From assembly GCA_940671915.1 (NCBI GenBank), contig CALNVZ010003426.1, positions 25,529,973 through 25,593,972 on the forward strand: a stretch of DNA of 64,000 bases, in the 5' to 3' direction. Positions 1-11,485 of the stretch are shown here, in pieces (position 1 is the first letter of the stretch; the number at the start of each line of letters is the position of its first letter). The notes beneath the pieces are model-generated. The model ran no database searches, was not told where the DNA came from, and worked only from the letters and a program-made list of their open reading frames with translations. A program made the position numbers and the translations under genes. The stretch comes from Paracentrotus lividus (Eukaryota; Echinodermata; Echinoidea; Camarodonta; Echinidae).

Positions 1-2
1 CT

Positions 3-806
3 GACGGGGATCCATCAAACCCGTCTGGACATTCTAATACGTCTACTGAAGAGAAAAATTGGGATCTGAAGGAGATTACCTCTTTTTCTCTTTCCGGTGC
101 TGGACTCACCGATATGGCCCCAACACCAGATGGGAGAATGGCAGTTGGTTACATGAAAGGGGGCGTTGACCTCTTTTCTTTTGATGGCTTACAAGAAACA
201 GTACTACGGAAAACGAGTGTTCTCTCTTTGGGTGTTCTTTCTGACGGTAGATATGCGATTCTTGAACCCAAAACATTTTCTCTTTTCTCTCCTCAGTGTG
301 AAAAAGTGTCGAGCTTGAAATTTAACGTCCACAAGAAATACTGCTTGATCTGCGTAGGGAGCACTAACGAAATCTTTGTATGTCATGGAAATTCGTACGA
401 GAACAAGATGTACCAGTTTCGACCAGATAGCGGGAAACTCGTCAAAGACTACGAGAAAGAACTCTTGACTCCCGATCGCGCCATCTACATGACTTCCAGC
501 TCTACCCTGGTGTTGAGCTACGGGTCATCAATCCAGGTTCTAAACGGAGAATATAAATGCACATATGCTGTTGATGTGCAAGGGTCTAAACCATGTCCAG
601 TTGTCCTGGAAGATGATAGCATTCTGGTAGGGTATGTCAATGATGGCATGGCCACCGTAGAGCTGTTCACAGAGGACCTTCGTTTTGTCAGGACAGTGCT
701 CCAAGGTTTCAAGCTGCATGGGTGTGACTTCATCATGAGCAAGTTCGCGACCGGCGAGATCGCAATTTGTGATAGTAGATATTTACATATCTTCCAGAGC
801 TCTTAA
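3..806 (+). CDS. 3' end of a TRIM/B-box-like protein with a C-terminal beta-propeller-like domain (partial)
   Basis: The reading frame is already open at the window edge and runs without a stop from position 3 to the TAA at 804-806, so at least 267 C-terminal residues are present and the ATG at 114 is probably internal. The protein shows repeated short blades of the kind ITPDGRMAVGY / GVDLFSFDG / LVLSYGSSIQVLNGEYK, that is beta-strand pairs ending in hydrophobic-x-hydrophobic followed by a turn, typical of the NHL/WD-like propellers at the C-terminus of TRIM (RING/B-box/coiled-coil) proteins. Sea urchins carry a large expansion of such genes. The RING, B-box and coiled coil would lie upstream, outside this window, so an E3 ubiquitin ligase role is inference only. 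No membrane segment or catalytic motif is visible in the part seen. AATAAA signals follow about 70 bases after the stop, so this is the terminal exon. Confidence 0.6.
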   Translation, partial: DGDPSNPSGHSNTSTEEKNWDLKEITSFSLSGAGLTDMAPTPDGRMAVGYMKGGVDLFSFDGLQETVLRKTSVLSLGVLSDGRYAILEPKTFSLFSPQCEKVSSLKFNVHKKYCLICVGSTNEIFVCHGNSYENKMYQFRPDSGKLVKDYEKELLTPDRAIYMTSSSTLVLSYGSSIQVLNGEYKCTYAVDVQGSKPCPVVLEDDSILVGYVNDGMATVELFTEDLRFVRTVLQGFKLHGCDFIMSKFATGEIAICDSRYLHIFQSS

Positions 807-873
807 GAAATATTTGAACCTTGACCGTATGGTAGTGAGAGAAGTCTGGATGCTTGAGTGTATAGACATTGAT

Positions 874-886
874 AATAAAGAATAAA
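874..886 (+). terminator. Polyadenylation signals of the TRIM-like gene
   Basis: Two AATAAA hexamers (874-879 and 881-886) lie 68 bases after the stop codon, the expected place for a 3' UTR end. Confidence 0.6.
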
Positions 887-929
887 TAGCCAACGTATTC
901 ATTACTGGTAATTCTCATGTCCCAATGGA

Positions 930-951
930 TAGAGAGAGAGAGAGAGAGAGA
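930..951. repeat. (GA)n microsatellite
   Basis: About ten uninterrupted AG units follow the TRIM-like 3' UTR. Confidence 0.9.
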
Positions 952-2900
952 AACATTTTGAAGATAATAGTATCAAAAACTACACAAATCGCAAGAATCA
1001 ACAACATCGTGAATAGTTCAATTGTGCTTAACTTTTCAAGAATGTATTTCTCTGCACATTCCTGAATTGGTTGGCGATCTGGCATAGACTTCAAGGTTCA
1101 CAGTCATGTTCTCGTTGCTAAATTCTATTATTTGATATCACCTACATATCTATCTAAGCAAATATATCTTAAAATGTAATGTTAGTATAAACTCTAACTT
1201 CACAAATTTGGTAAAGAAGTGAGATCGCTGAATATGTAAGAACTGTGGAAAGTTATGCAAAAGTATGTCAAAGTTGTGTCTATTCTTTTTTTAAATAATA
1301 ATTTGAAGAAAAATTTTAAAACAGTGTCATAGCTACAATAAATTAGCACTCTTGCAAGTGCTAAAATACCACTTCAGTTGCAGAAATTCAAATCAAAACA
1401 TTTTCGAAATAAGTCTTTAAGACATAAATAAGTTAAAGCCTCAAATGAGGTTTAAAAATTTAAGTCTTTCGAATTGAGAGAGTATGACTCAGGATCTTGT
1501 ATAAAATGTAGTTCTCATCTTTTCTTCTTCTTCTTAATATTTCATTTTATTAATTTATTTATTATTATTATTTTTTTACATACCTTTATATACCATGTAT
1601 ACCTAATAAATACTGAATTAAAGAGCGAGTAAACGGACAAGGATGTGAAAATAATGTTCCCCTTTGTTAGAAAAAACAAAATGTTCCTCGTTAATACTAA
1701 CACATTGTTACCGTTTGTGCCCGTATGTAAAAATGTACGATAGTAAATACATGTATTCATTTCGTAATGCAACACGGTTTCGGTTTCGGAACAATAAGCA
1801 TTTTTAATATGATAAAAGAAGACTCCCGAATCATTTTCACAGTAAACTTTGGAATCATAGTCAAACAACAGAACTGTGTTGATGATCTACAAATGTATTT
1901 TTTTTGTTAACGATAACTGCAGAGTTTCAGTCCTAGACGTGTATAAATGACTAGTTGTAACTTAAAGCAAACGGAAGTCGTTTGTTTACCAAAATTTCTG
2001 GTGGCCAATGGTGTTAATGAAAAATTCATATTTCTTTAATATGCATTTTGTAATATAACTCGCATTTTTGTATTTTTTTTTTTTTTTTAATACAGATATC
2101 TGTCTATATCAGCAATTAAAATTTCATGAAAAGTAAACATAATCCATTTTGGAATGAAATACTTCTAATATTATGCTTTTCATGGATTCCTGACAACTCA
2201 TGCTTTAACCTGTGTCTCGGAATAAAGACATTTTGGAAGAAAAGGTCAAAGACTTCACCTATATGTGAGACAATGTAGAACAAATCATAGACCGTTAAAC
2301 GATAGGGTTAAGAAATGTTTGTCTTTGCCTAATTATCCAATAGCCAGCTCGTATATTCTGTCATTATTATTACACTGTACTTGTTCTGATTCCGATATAA
2401 TTGTTTGTTATTATCTCCATGACTCTGAAATTATGATTGAACTATGATACTATCTACAATAAAGAATGGATTAAAAAAGAACATGGGTTGACTATATTAA
2501 AAGTTCGAATTTTTGTAATATTATTCATGATGATTCATGAGACATATTTAGAGTCGTATTCCAGGAACTTCATCCAGTGATATTTATCAGTAGACCTATA
2601 ACTTTTCAAAGTCATTAAGGAAAAAATGTGTCAGTGTGTGTAAAGAACATGATGGTTGATAGGTGGTTGAGCTTTTAATAGCAAAAATTGTCATTGTCGT
2701 TTCATGCCAACCACTCATGCCAATGAAGGGGTTCGTCATAAAATGAGAGTTTGTGGGAATGTCTGCATTGTGTTTGTGAAGGAAGGGGATAAGGTGTGTG
2801 GCGCTATCGGAGAATGCATAAATCAAAAGAGAACTGTTTTCAATATATTAATCAAGGGAAATTAACTATTCATCAACAATAAAAACAAAACAAAACAAAA
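952..2900. other. Intergenic, no gene recognised
   Basis: AT-rich sequence with T-runs (1550-1575, 2071-2088). Open frames here are short, AT-driven and show no motif or codon pattern. I see nothing I can name. Confidence 0.6.
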
Positions 2901-2913
2901 AAGAAAGATGTTA

Positions 2914-3243
2914 AACGTAAAGGAATTTACGCCGTTGGGAAGTTAAATAGACAGTTAATTTATTCATTTGTCTCCAACGGTAGAACCATGCATGTTGGTA
3001 GAAACACACGCAACTGCTGTGTGATAAATTTGAAACCAGACAGCTATGAAAAAAAATCATAGGCTGCCCGGGCGGAATTCGAACCCACGATTTATGGATT
3101 GCTAGACCAGCGTCATAACCGCTAGACCACCGGAGTGCCCGTAGCGATTAAGGTTCAAACTATCCCATATACATGAAAATCAAACGTAAAGGAATTTACG
3201 CCGTTGGAAATGGTTGGGAAGTTAAATAGACAATTAATTGTCT
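2914..3243 (-). mobile_element. tRNA-headed SINE-like insertion, 330 bp, with 13-bp target-site duplication
   Basis: The same 13 bases AAGAAAGATGTTA occur at 2901-2913 and 3244-3256 and bracket the insert exactly. Inside, on the minus strand, lies a tRNA-like head with A-box and B-box matches. Both ends of the insert carry the same roughly 50-base sequence: AACGTAAAGGAATTTACG at 2914 and again at 3183, followed in both by a gaagttaaatagaca block. The right copy ends in a 16-bp perfect palindrome (3228-3243). Target duplications of this length are typical of LINE-mobilised SINEs. A direct terminal repeat is not usual for a SINE, so a composite or dimeric element is possible. Confidence 0.65.
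3064..3137 (-). pseudogene. tRNA-like sequence inside the SINE-like insertion
   Basis: Read on the minus strand it has TGGTCTAGCGG (A box) and GGGTTCGAATTCC (B box) at tRNA spacing and a fair T-arm. The acceptor stem pairs at only about five of seven positions and no clean five-pair anticodon stem forms. This is a tRNA-derived pol III promoter head, not a working tRNA gene. Confidence 0.65.
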
Positions 3244-3350
3244 AAGAAAGATGTTATTTCTTATTTTCGTCCATCTTTACCATGTTCACAATTTGTAAGT
3301 TACTTAAGTATGATTCCATCACCATGCTATAATTTGGCTTTAGAAGCTAA

Positions 3351-3585
3351 TCTAGTGTTGTAGTCATGGAATTGAAATGTGGAAGAGACTGTCTCGAAGT
3401 GATGGGAAATGTTGATAACAATGCACATAAGAATTATTTATTGATGTGAGGTTTTGGAATGAAAAAAAAAGAACTATAAGAAATTTACCACATTCTTCTG
3501 AGAGTAACATGCACTGCACACAAAAATGCATGTATGGGACTACATGTGCTCTCATGTTCGGGACCCGAACATATCAGCTTTTTAT
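3351..3585 (+). repeat. Dispersed repeat R1, copy 1
   Basis: It shares with 63748-63957, in the same orientation, a long run of matches: ctagtgtt, attgaaatgtggaaga, gttgataaca, gtgaggttttggaat, gggaccc(g/c)aaacat and gttagct-type ends. The copies have many substitutions, so they are old. No coding capacity and no clear terminal repeats are seen. Confidence 0.7.
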
Positions 3586-4109
3586 GTCATATTATCTCTA
3601 TGAGGGCATTTGAAGAGCAATCCTTTTCAGTGGGACTTTCCACTACAATATCCTTCCTGAATACCTTGAAAATAATTTGAAAGTTCACAATTATTTTGTT
3701 GCCCCATGGTTCACCTTTCCCACTACACTAGATTCTCTTTAACTAAAAGGGTACACAGTAAACCATAGGCTCGCAATACACTCTTATGATGTATGATAAA
3801 AATATTTTAATGTTTATTAAATATATGTATTCATATAATAATGTAATCAACGACTGCTGCTCTGTAAAGGATAAAGGATAAATGTCTGCAGATTGATCCA
3901 TCTTTTTAATTGTATTTTATCAGGTGAATCCTGATTATTCATTTTTTCTTAATTTTTTTTTATTTTCTTTATTTTTTTGGGGGGGGGGGTCGTACATGTG
4001 GGTAAAAAATATGTGTCACTTATAATTATATTGACATAAGTTACAGCATTGATACTCTCATACATTCCATTTAGAGTTATCTCTTTAATCTTTATCCTTG
4101 AAGTAGAAA
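3586..4109. other. Intergenic, no gene recognised
   Basis: AT-rich spacer with a 10-base G run near 3980 preceded by a T-rich tract. Nothing else stands out. Confidence 0.5.
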
Positions 4110-4354
4110 ATGAGAAGAATTTTAACTTCATATAGTAAAATAAAAGAAAGAGTAGTTCAATTACATCATCAGCTTTCTCATGAGTATGCATGAGAATATG
4201 TATAGAACTGTTTTATCGAAAAATGCAAAGCTTAAAAAATATATATAACTTTGTTATTTTTGTTCCAATTTTGAAATAATTTTCAGTGTTGTACTTGTAT
4301 TTTTCTGAACATTTCAAACTATCTGAATTTCAGTCTGGAGTCCTCCTTTAAAGT
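4110..4354 (+). repeat. Dispersed repeat R2, copy 1
   Basis: It matches 16027-16257 in the same orientation through attacatcatcagctt, an aactgtttta(t/c)cgaaa block, aatgcaaa(g/a)cttaaaaa, a ttcagtg(t/a)t block and a terminal ggagtcctccttt / ggactacccctttcc. From memory, a family with this core is abundant in echinoderm genomes. It is noncoding and probably a short DNA element or SINE. Confidence 0.7.
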
Positions 4355-4385
4355 GCAGAATGGAGGGCACGTTGCTCTTCAAGTA

Positions 4386-4417
<32 letters not shown>

Positions 4418-5086
4418 ACTGAAAGTGGAAGAAGAAGAAGAAAAGAAATGATGCAAAAAAGGCGAAACAAATACAAAACCTAACAATCCAAACTTATTAC
4501 AATCTTTTTCTTTTTTTTTTCTTTTTTTTTTTACTGATAATACACGTACACACTCATATATAATAAATATGTACATAAAAAGAAATTCCTTTCCCTTTCC
4601 TTGTTATATTTGGCCGACCTTATCACGATTTGGATTTTTTTTATTTATTAATTTTCATTAACTTATTTTTCTTTTATTTCCCTTTTTTATGCAGTGTAGC
4701 ATTGTTATCGAACAAAATAGTTTCTTCATCAATCACTTGGAGCCCATTTACCCTAATCCCTGTCATGCAAAAGTATACCACATTGTTATACAGCGCCCAC
4801 ATGGGATTATATAGTGTTATTTAGTTATACTGTTAAGTTTACTTTTTTATTCTTCCGTGGTAATCTCTTAAGATTTTCAAATATCAGGAAGAGAGCTGTT
4901 TTCCATAGAAAATCTTAATACTTATGTACTATCTTATTTAATTTTTTTTTTTGTTATGTTGCTTAATCTTGTGTTTTGATAAGCCTAGATAAAGTTGTAG
5001 GAAAATTTGTTTTATTGTAGTCATGCATATTATTCCTATAGTATTATGAAACTGGGGCAAATATATAATCATGTTCACTGCATGTC
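4355..5086. other. Intergenic with homopolymers
   Basis: A 33-base A run (4386-4418) and T-rich tracts near 4505-4530 and 4630-4690 create low-complexity frames with no protein signal. Confidence 0.6.
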
Positions 5087-5231
5087 CAGTGGCGGATTCA
5101 AGATTCCAGGATGTGGGGGCGGGGGGGGGGGACCGGAGTTTTTCGATTTTAACATGTAGCCTACAGTCAATGAGTGATTTTCAAATCATAGTGGGGCGCG
5201 TTCCCTGCGCCCCCACCGGGACCCACCACTG
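5087..5231. mobile_element. MITE, CAGTGGCGGAT family (hAT-like), 145 bp, degenerate copy
   Basis: It begins CAGTGGCGGATTC and ends GGGACCCACCACTG, imperfect inverted repeats. The interior (cagtcaatg, tttcaaat(c/t)ata, gcgccccc) matches the better-preserved copy at 35671-35802 in opposite orientation. The flanking octamers agree at 5 of 8 positions, a decayed 8-bp target duplication. Confidence 0.7.
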
Positions 5232-7880
5232 TGACTTTCCATGATAGTGTGACAGTGAGCATTTATCACTTGGAAATGTTCATCAAAATGAGGGGATATT
5301 TACTTCACTCTTATCCCATAACTTTGGCCATGCCAAACCCCAGGCCTGCTCCTGGGTATATAATGTGTGGGCATTATACATTGTATAATTATGTGTGCAT
5401 CACTCTGTATGTACCCAGGGACAATTATTTCTTAATTGGTGTACCATTGCCATGTGCTTTGCAATAAACGGATTTGTTAGTTAGTCCAGTCCCACTCTAA
5501 GATGCCAGGAGATAGAAGAAGCTAGAGGTATATTTCCACGCAGTTGTGGCTAAATTTTGGTCTTAAAGATTTTATGGTAAATCCTTTATATACACTGGGG
5601 TTAATTAAGGCATTCATTCAATTTATTGTGCTGTATGGAATTAAAACACAACAAAATTATATTTTCTGCTCTCCCTTAACTTAAGTTGATAGAAGGATGA
5701 GAAGAAGAGAAAATGGTAAATAACAATTGGTCTAAACTTACTTTGACTAATGCCCGTTTGGCATGTTTGGCCTTATTCCACATGATCTAATTCCATTTCC
5801 AATCGAGAGATATGCACATAAGGCTGCTCTTTATACGCATAGTGTAAGGTAAGCATGGTAAGACAAACTACAAAGTGATTCTAACGCAATATGTAAAAGC
5901 TGATAAGCTCTATATTAAGATGTGGAAAAACCCACTAAATTTATCATTGTAGGATATAGAAGAAAAGATTAAATTCGTGTATGAACATGATAAATGCATC
6001 ATTTTTGATAAAGTAAGATGAATATACACTGAACAATGTTAAGCAGTTAATTATTGTTCTTGTTGATAATAACTTATTATGGTCATTATCATGTGTAATA
6101 TAATTAAACTAAAGAAGAGTATTTAGCAGTCTTTCCATACTCAGGGGGTAAAACCTTATTTACATGTAGATGAAGCATCTTCAAAATTACCTTAGGTATG
6201 TCTCACTCAATCTAATGACTACTTTGAACTTTGGGGAAATAGGTTTTTATGTCATTCGACAAAATAACGAAATTACAAAAGAGGGTTGATCAATGATTTT
6301 GAATTGCAATATGTATACTCCATCCAATGAATTATTTGCTCATTTGAATACACTACCACTTACATTACATTACAAATTAATTGTTCTAGATGTATTTTGA
6401 TCGTTACAAAGGCGGTTAGAAGTTACATCGAGTCATAGTATTAATACAGGTGAACATGACTAGGCCTAAGTGCAATTTAAAATCTGATAGCTCATAAATG
6501 TAATACCGAAAATTTTAAGAAGGCATTATGTTATGATACTTTGGAAAATCGTTCTTCAAATTACATCTGAAGAAAAAATAATTCATACAATTTCAAACTG
6601 TCACCTAAAAAATATAGGCCTGTCTTAAGCCTTGTTCCGAAGTAAATATTGTTTCAACAGCCTCAACGGCCTCCTATAGTACACCGCCAACCATTATACT
6701 CACTTTTCATAATATGTTCTCTCTTTTCTTTTATATGCATTTCATCTTCTTCAGAATAACAGTCAGTCTTGCAATATCTTTCCAAATGTCAAGTAATTAC
6801 TGGAGACCGGGTGTAGGAGGCTGGTCAACAGCCCTTCCCCCGCTTTGTATTTAATTTTGTATCTTTGGAAATTCCTTATCTTTTATTCAAAATAAGTAAA
6901 TACTCCTACTGCACTTTAATGATACCACTATTACTTGTTTTAAAGTCTAATCATACAGTTTTATAATATTTATACATGACACACGTTATGTATGCAAGAT
7001 TTTTCAGCGACCACGTCTGTTGTAAAAAATATCAAAACAGAATATTGTAGACATAAACTCGAAAATACTCAATTTTGAAAGATTTAATAAGTAAATTATT
7101 TCCCCCCATTTAAACATTACAAAAAAATAATAAGATTCATATTGACGGTAAATCAGAGATTAGGGTAGAATGAAGAACAAGCCAACGTGATAAACCTCTT
7201 CAATACTTTCCTAATGGTTATGGGCGTAAACTTATTCTAAGTAAGATTTTCTCGTCGTATACCCTTGTAAAGCTCTCATGTAATCTTGAAACATCCGTGA
7301 ATGTTATCATCTGCATCATCATAAATCAGGCCGCCTCTTTTGATTGGCCGCTGGAAAAAGGTCAATTATACTGGAATGTAAATCATTTAAACAAAGTTAT
7401 GCGCCTACTTGAGGACATTCTCAGATCTCTAAGAGGATCAGATATCTCTTTGTTTAATCTTATCTAATACTTGTTAGGGGAAACGAACATGATAAAACTT
7501 GAAATCTACATTAAAGAATCAAGGAACTTTTCAAAACTCTTTTTTCTTTCATTACAATGGTAGTTATAATATCTTTGTCAACCTTCTTTATCTTTAATAT
7601 TTCATAATAGGAAAAAATATCGTCTTGTCAAACGAATTATAAAAGCTGGGACGAGATTATGACACAAAAGCCGACTTCTGTGGGCGTGATATAGTTGAAA
7701 TACAAAATAGCGAATTAAATTCCTGTAAAATACACCAAGATGTCTACCTCCAACCAAGGGGTGAATTATGAGAGAGTATAAAGTACAGTAAATATTCTTA
7801 AATAGCAATATCCATTAATTTCATGATTTATTTTCATCAAAAGAAAAGTCCACCCTCGTTTTAAATTAGTTTTTTAAAAT
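5232..7880. other. Intergenic, no gene recognised
   Basis: A 2.6-kb AT-rich stretch. Small frames at 5231-5467 and 7602-7808 have no recognisable motif, no splice context and no homologue inside the window. Nothing is supported. Confidence 0.5.
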
Positions 7881-7902
7881 GCAGAAGAAAAAAAAAAAAA
7901 AA

Positions 7903-8266
7903 TGAATGAAGGTTTGAGGAATATCGACTAAAAATAACGAAGTGAAGTGAATATGCAAAGTTTGATTCTCTAATGTCACGTGCGAGCTATATGTGTTATG
8001 TAATGTAAACTCCATAAAGCTTAATTTTTTAGAAGAATATTAATCATTTAACCTGTGCGGTCGATATATCATCAAGCCTGTGTTCTTATATATGCCTCTA
8101 CGAACAGACGAAATCCATTCCTTTGTCAAGAACCATTAAAAAAGGACAATTTTATGAAATTTACATACACAACGGCGTCACAGCCTTTAATCAACTATTT
8201 AAATATTCATAATTTCACTATTTTTTAGTCGATTTTCTTCAAACCTTCACTCATATTTTTCTTTTG
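7903..8266. mobile_element. Inverted-repeat (foldback) element, about 360 bp
   Basis: The block GAAGGTTTGAGGAATATCGA with what follows it (7903-7957) recurs as its reverse complement at about 8209-8266 (gtgaaggtttgaagaaaatcgactaaaaa). The arms are about 55 bp with some mismatches. An aaaagtccaccctcg segment just left of it (7844) resembles the reverse complement of the R2 end, so this may be a rearranged relative of R2. Confidence 0.5.
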
Positions 8267-9018
8267 TGTTTCTGATTTTTCTAAAACCAATAAAATAAGC
8301 ATTGTCTTTACTACGCCTTCTCGAAAGTGTGATTCTTGCTCTTTTTGTTGAGACGGCGCTCTTCAATTTTAAGATTTGTTGAGCTCTTTTTCGTTTGATG
8401 TCGCAGATGGCAGTATGCAACCTGATGAAATCGTGCTAATTCATTATTTTGTTTTGTTTTGTTTTAGAATATTGTTCTATTGTAAATATAAATATAATAG
8501 AGGATTACAAAAAATGAGCATAACTTACTCTTTATGTACAACTGTGTGTTCAAATTTACGTGGGTAGGTTTGTGTGTTATTGGGATTTATCATTATATTC
8601 ATGTAGTCGTTATGTGCAACTGCAACATGGCTCACTCCCTCTTGAATCTCGGCTGCGCCCTCCCCCATCTATTGTCTAAATATTGCCAGAAATCCGGTCA
8701 TGTGATCATGTTCAACCCACCGTGATTGTTTTTTCATCTTTTTGCAACAATGTAACAGTTTTGTTCTTGACGACTTTGACGACTTTCAGATAATACATAT
8801 CTGGACAACATCATGATATATCGTGTATTAAATCTCCATTTCCCAATATTATTTGTGAGCCTCTCCTCATGCACTCTAAAGTAAATGAAGTACATGTAGA
8901 TGTATGTTTTCTTTGTCTACAAATCCACCCCTTTTGGCGCTCATACAAGTTCATAGTCCACCGCGGATATTTTTGGTCGACATTCATGGAGAGAAAGGAC
9001 ACCAAAATGTGTGAAGTA
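8267..9018. other. Intergenic, no gene recognised
   Basis: No repeat partner or gene was found. Overlapping frames on both strands at 8811-9144 are repeat-derived and low in protein character. Confidence 0.45.
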
Positions 9019-9397
9019 TATAGGGTAGCCGGTAGAGGTAGAGGATCCTGCGGTGGAGGCATGCATTGGGAGTTCCGTTTTTGTTACTTTCTTATTCTTT
9101 ATATATTTCCATCCAATCGGTCTTTTGGTTGAGTGATATATCATTCCTTTTGAAATGAAGTAGATTTTCTTCCAAAGACAGTTAATCTATTAATTAATCA
9201 ACAATTAAAACATACTTCATGCACTTGCACCCTCATAGAAAATGCATTGCAGGCATACAAAATTTCAACATGCACCAATATCATTATCCAGGATTCCCAG
9301 CCCATGGGGGAAATCAGGGGAAAAATCAGGGAATTTGATAACCTGAAATCAGGGAATGGCTCAAAAATCGAAAGTACGGTAGTCAGTCGGACTCTGT

Positions 9398-9438
<41 letters not shown>

Positions 9439-10307
9439 TTTTTGCATATCAAGGCAACATCCATTGAATTGGCTATGATGGGGTTTTTTTTTTTTTTTTA
9501 AATTGTAACAAACATGCACAAACTGTAAATGGGTTTAAATAATTATCAGGGAATTTTGAGATTTCATCGGGGAAAAATCAGGGAATTTTGTTTTTGAATG
9601 CTGAAAACCTTGATCCATTAAATTGGCTATGGTGTTTTATTTATTTTTGTTTGTAGCAAACATGTCACAAACTGAAATGGGTTTAAATAATTATCAGGAA
9701 TTTTGAGATTTCATCAGGAAAAACAGGGAAGTTTGTTTTCTTGAAATGCTGGGAACCCTGATCCATTAAATTGGCTATAATGGTGTTTTATTTATTTTTT
9801 TGTTTGTAACAAACATGAAAAAACTGGAAATGGCTTTCAATAATTATCAGGGAATTTTGAGACTTCATCAGGGAAAAAATCAGGGAATTTTGTTTTCTTG
9901 AAATGCTGGGAACATAATATGATCCCCTTTTTTCTGTGCATGTATGTAGATACATGACAGAGTAGAGACATATTTATTGCAATAATCTATGTTTATGTTG
10001 TAATCCAAATGTAGAAGACAGGATTTCTGCCATTTTTCCTCATTTTTGACACCCTGCAGCGCGTTTGCATAGGGTCCTTAAAAGTCGATTCATTTCATTT
10101 GGTACAAAGAATAAGAAATAACTTGCCAGTGAAATTGGGAACTTTTAAACCACTGTTCCTGTAACACTGTATAGCTTCCATGACACACACTGTATAAGCC
10201 AAAGTATATATATATAATTATGTCCGACTTACTTTTGAAAACAAAACTTGAGATATTTGATTGTGACAATGAACACAAATTTCTGGACATGTAATTAAGT
10301 TGGCCTG
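9019..10307 (+). mobile_element. Dispersed element R3, copy 1 (5' end lost, internal insertion)
   Basis: This region matches the reverse complement of 31551-32595 in three blocks. 9019-9270 shares gaggatcct(g/a)cggtggagg, ttgagtgatatatcatt and aatgcattgcaggcat. 9925-10080 shares ttgcaataa, gacaggatttctgcc and tgacaccctg(c/t)agcgcg. 10085-10307 shares gattcatttcatttggt, cctgtaacact, tttgattgtgacaatg and ctggacatgtaa. The gap between blocks is filled by the tandem array at 9290-9920. The far left end seen in copy 2 is missing. Confidence 0.7.
9290..9920. repeat. Tandem array, about 152-bp unit, three copies, inserted in R3
   Basis: Units run about 9462-9617, 9618-9767 and 9768-9920. Each contains aattggctat, an aacaaacatg block, ggg(t/c)tt(t/c)aaataattatcag, agggaattttgag and ends in a gctgggaaccctgatcc-like sequence. 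An inverted partial copy (CAGGATTCCCAGCCC, 9290) lies at the left edge, followed by an AT microsatellite (9399-9437). CAGGGTTCCCAGC-type ends occur on hAT-like elements, so this looks like a MITE whose interior expanded in tandem. Confidence 0.65.
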
Positions 10308-10550
10308 CCTTACTCTTCTGTAAGGTCAAAATTATTTTGTGCATAAAATTAAACGGGTTCAATTTGCATTTTTGCAGACCTATTTTTCGAGCAGGTGTAC
10401 CTTCAATTTAGACAAAAACGCAATACCGAATTTCCTATTGGTTTACCTATATGCTGGTTTTCTCTCCTTTTAATATCCACACACGGTATTATATTTACCT
10501 ATTTACACATTCCATTCTTAAAATTAAAGCAAGAGTATCATTATTTGGTT

Positions 10551-10584
10551 CTTTCTTGAAGTTTTGGTGGTCCTTATAAGGACC
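10551..10584 (-). terminator. H2B histone 3' stem-loop and purine-rich element
   Basis: On the minus strand GGTCCTTATAAGGACC (10584 to 10569) forms a 6-bp stem with a 4-base loop, flanked by ACCACCA, and is followed by CAAGAAAG (10558 to 10551), the U7 snRNA target. This is the 3' processing signal of replication-dependent histone mRNAs, which are not polyadenylated. It lies about 33 bases after the H2B stop. Confidence 0.95.
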
Positions 10585-10616
10585 GTTTGATGAAATAGAA
10601 ACACGAAGTTTCTAAT

Positions 10617-10988
10617 TTACTTGGAGGTGGTGTACTTGGTGACAGCCTTGGTGCCCTCAGAGACGGCGTGCTTCGCCAGTTCTCCGGGGAGGAGAAGTCT
10701 GACGGCGGTCTGGACCTCACGACTGGTGATGGTGGACTTCTTGTTGTAGTGGGCAAGTCGGGAAGCCTCGGCGGCGATTCGCTCGAAGACATCGTTGACG
10801 AAGCTGTTCATGATGGACATGGCACGGCTGGAGATACCAGTGTCGGGGTGAACCTGCTTCAGAACCTTGTAGATGTAGATTCCATAGGATTCCTTACGCT
10901 TTCTTCGCCTCTTCTTGTCTCCGCTAGGCCTGGGAGCCTTGGCTTTCTTCGATCCCTTCTTTCCAGCGGTTTGTGCTTTGGCAGGCAT
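10617..10988 (-). CDS. H2B: Histone H2B
   Basis: A complete intronless 123-residue core histone. The N-terminal tail is lysine-rich ([19 protein letters not shown] ... [13 protein letters not shown]) and lacks the SPKK-type repeats of sperm H2B, so this is a somatic form. The histone fold contains [56 protein letters not shown] and the usual tail [18 protein letters not shown], including the ubiquitinated lysine near the C-terminus. It pairs with H2A to build nucleosomes in S phase. It is divergent to H2A with ATGs 497 bases apart. A minus-strand TATAAATA (11052 to 11045) lies 57 bases before the ATG and the mRNA ends in a histone stem-loop. Sea-urchin late H2A/H2B genes are arranged as such pairs, unlike the early tandem quintet. 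The late assignment is inference. Confidence 0.98.
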   Translation of the reverse strand: MPAKAQTAGKKGSKKAKAPRPSGDKKRRRKRKESYGIYIYKVLKQVHPDTGISSRAMSIMNSFVNDVFERIAAEASRLAHYNKKSTITSREVQTAVRLLLPGELAKHAVSEGTKAVTKYTTSK

Positions 10989-11485
10989 GATGAATTCCTA
11001 GTCGTAGCAGACGATGAGAATGATGGACAAGTGGATGCCACTCGTATTTATACAGCAAGCGAGGTTCCAACGGAACACGTATGAAAATGAGGTTTAGCTG
11101 CACGCGAAGAGCACCAATCACGGCAAGCTATACAGCGCAGTGTCGCCCCGTGCGCAAGCGATCGCCCGACTAATTCATTATTCATGAGCTCCGATTGTAC
11201 GCTTGAGCCACCAATCAGAGACAGCGCTGTTCGGAGCCTCGCTGATCGGGTGACTGATTTACATACAGCTGTAGAAAAGTATAGGCGTACAGTCGAATCG
11301 CTTATGCAAATATTAGTAGGCTGCCTGCACGTGCTCAGCGGCTCCTCGTCTCATTGGTTCGCATTGGATCCTCGGTGTGCTTCTCGATCCTCCGCAGACG
11401 TATAAATAGCTAGCTCGAACCTATTCGACTCATATTGCAACTTGCATTGTACTTGCCGTAATCACTCAACTCAAAAACAGAAATC
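10989..11485. promoter_or_regulatory. Shared bidirectional H2B/H2A promoter region
   Basis: The 497-bp spacer holds everything expected for a paired histone promoter. Toward H2B: minus-strand TATAAATA at 11045-11052, and CCAAT at 11113-11117 and 11211-11215. Toward H2A: TATAAATA at 11401-11408, ATTGG (reverse CCAAT) at 11353-11357 and 11363-11367. A perfect octamer ATGCAAAT lies at 11304-11311 and a CACGTG E-box at 11328-11333. Octamer and CCAAT motifs are known to drive S-phase and stage-specific histone genes in urchins; which ones act here is inference. Confidence 0.85.

Noticed and set aside
3064-3137. Functional tRNA gene
   Set aside because: Acceptor and anticodon stems do not pair properly and it sits inside a target-duplicated insertion.
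10668-11084. 138-codon frame antisense to H2B and similar frames around H2A
   Set aside because: Shadows of the strongly biased histone coding sequences.
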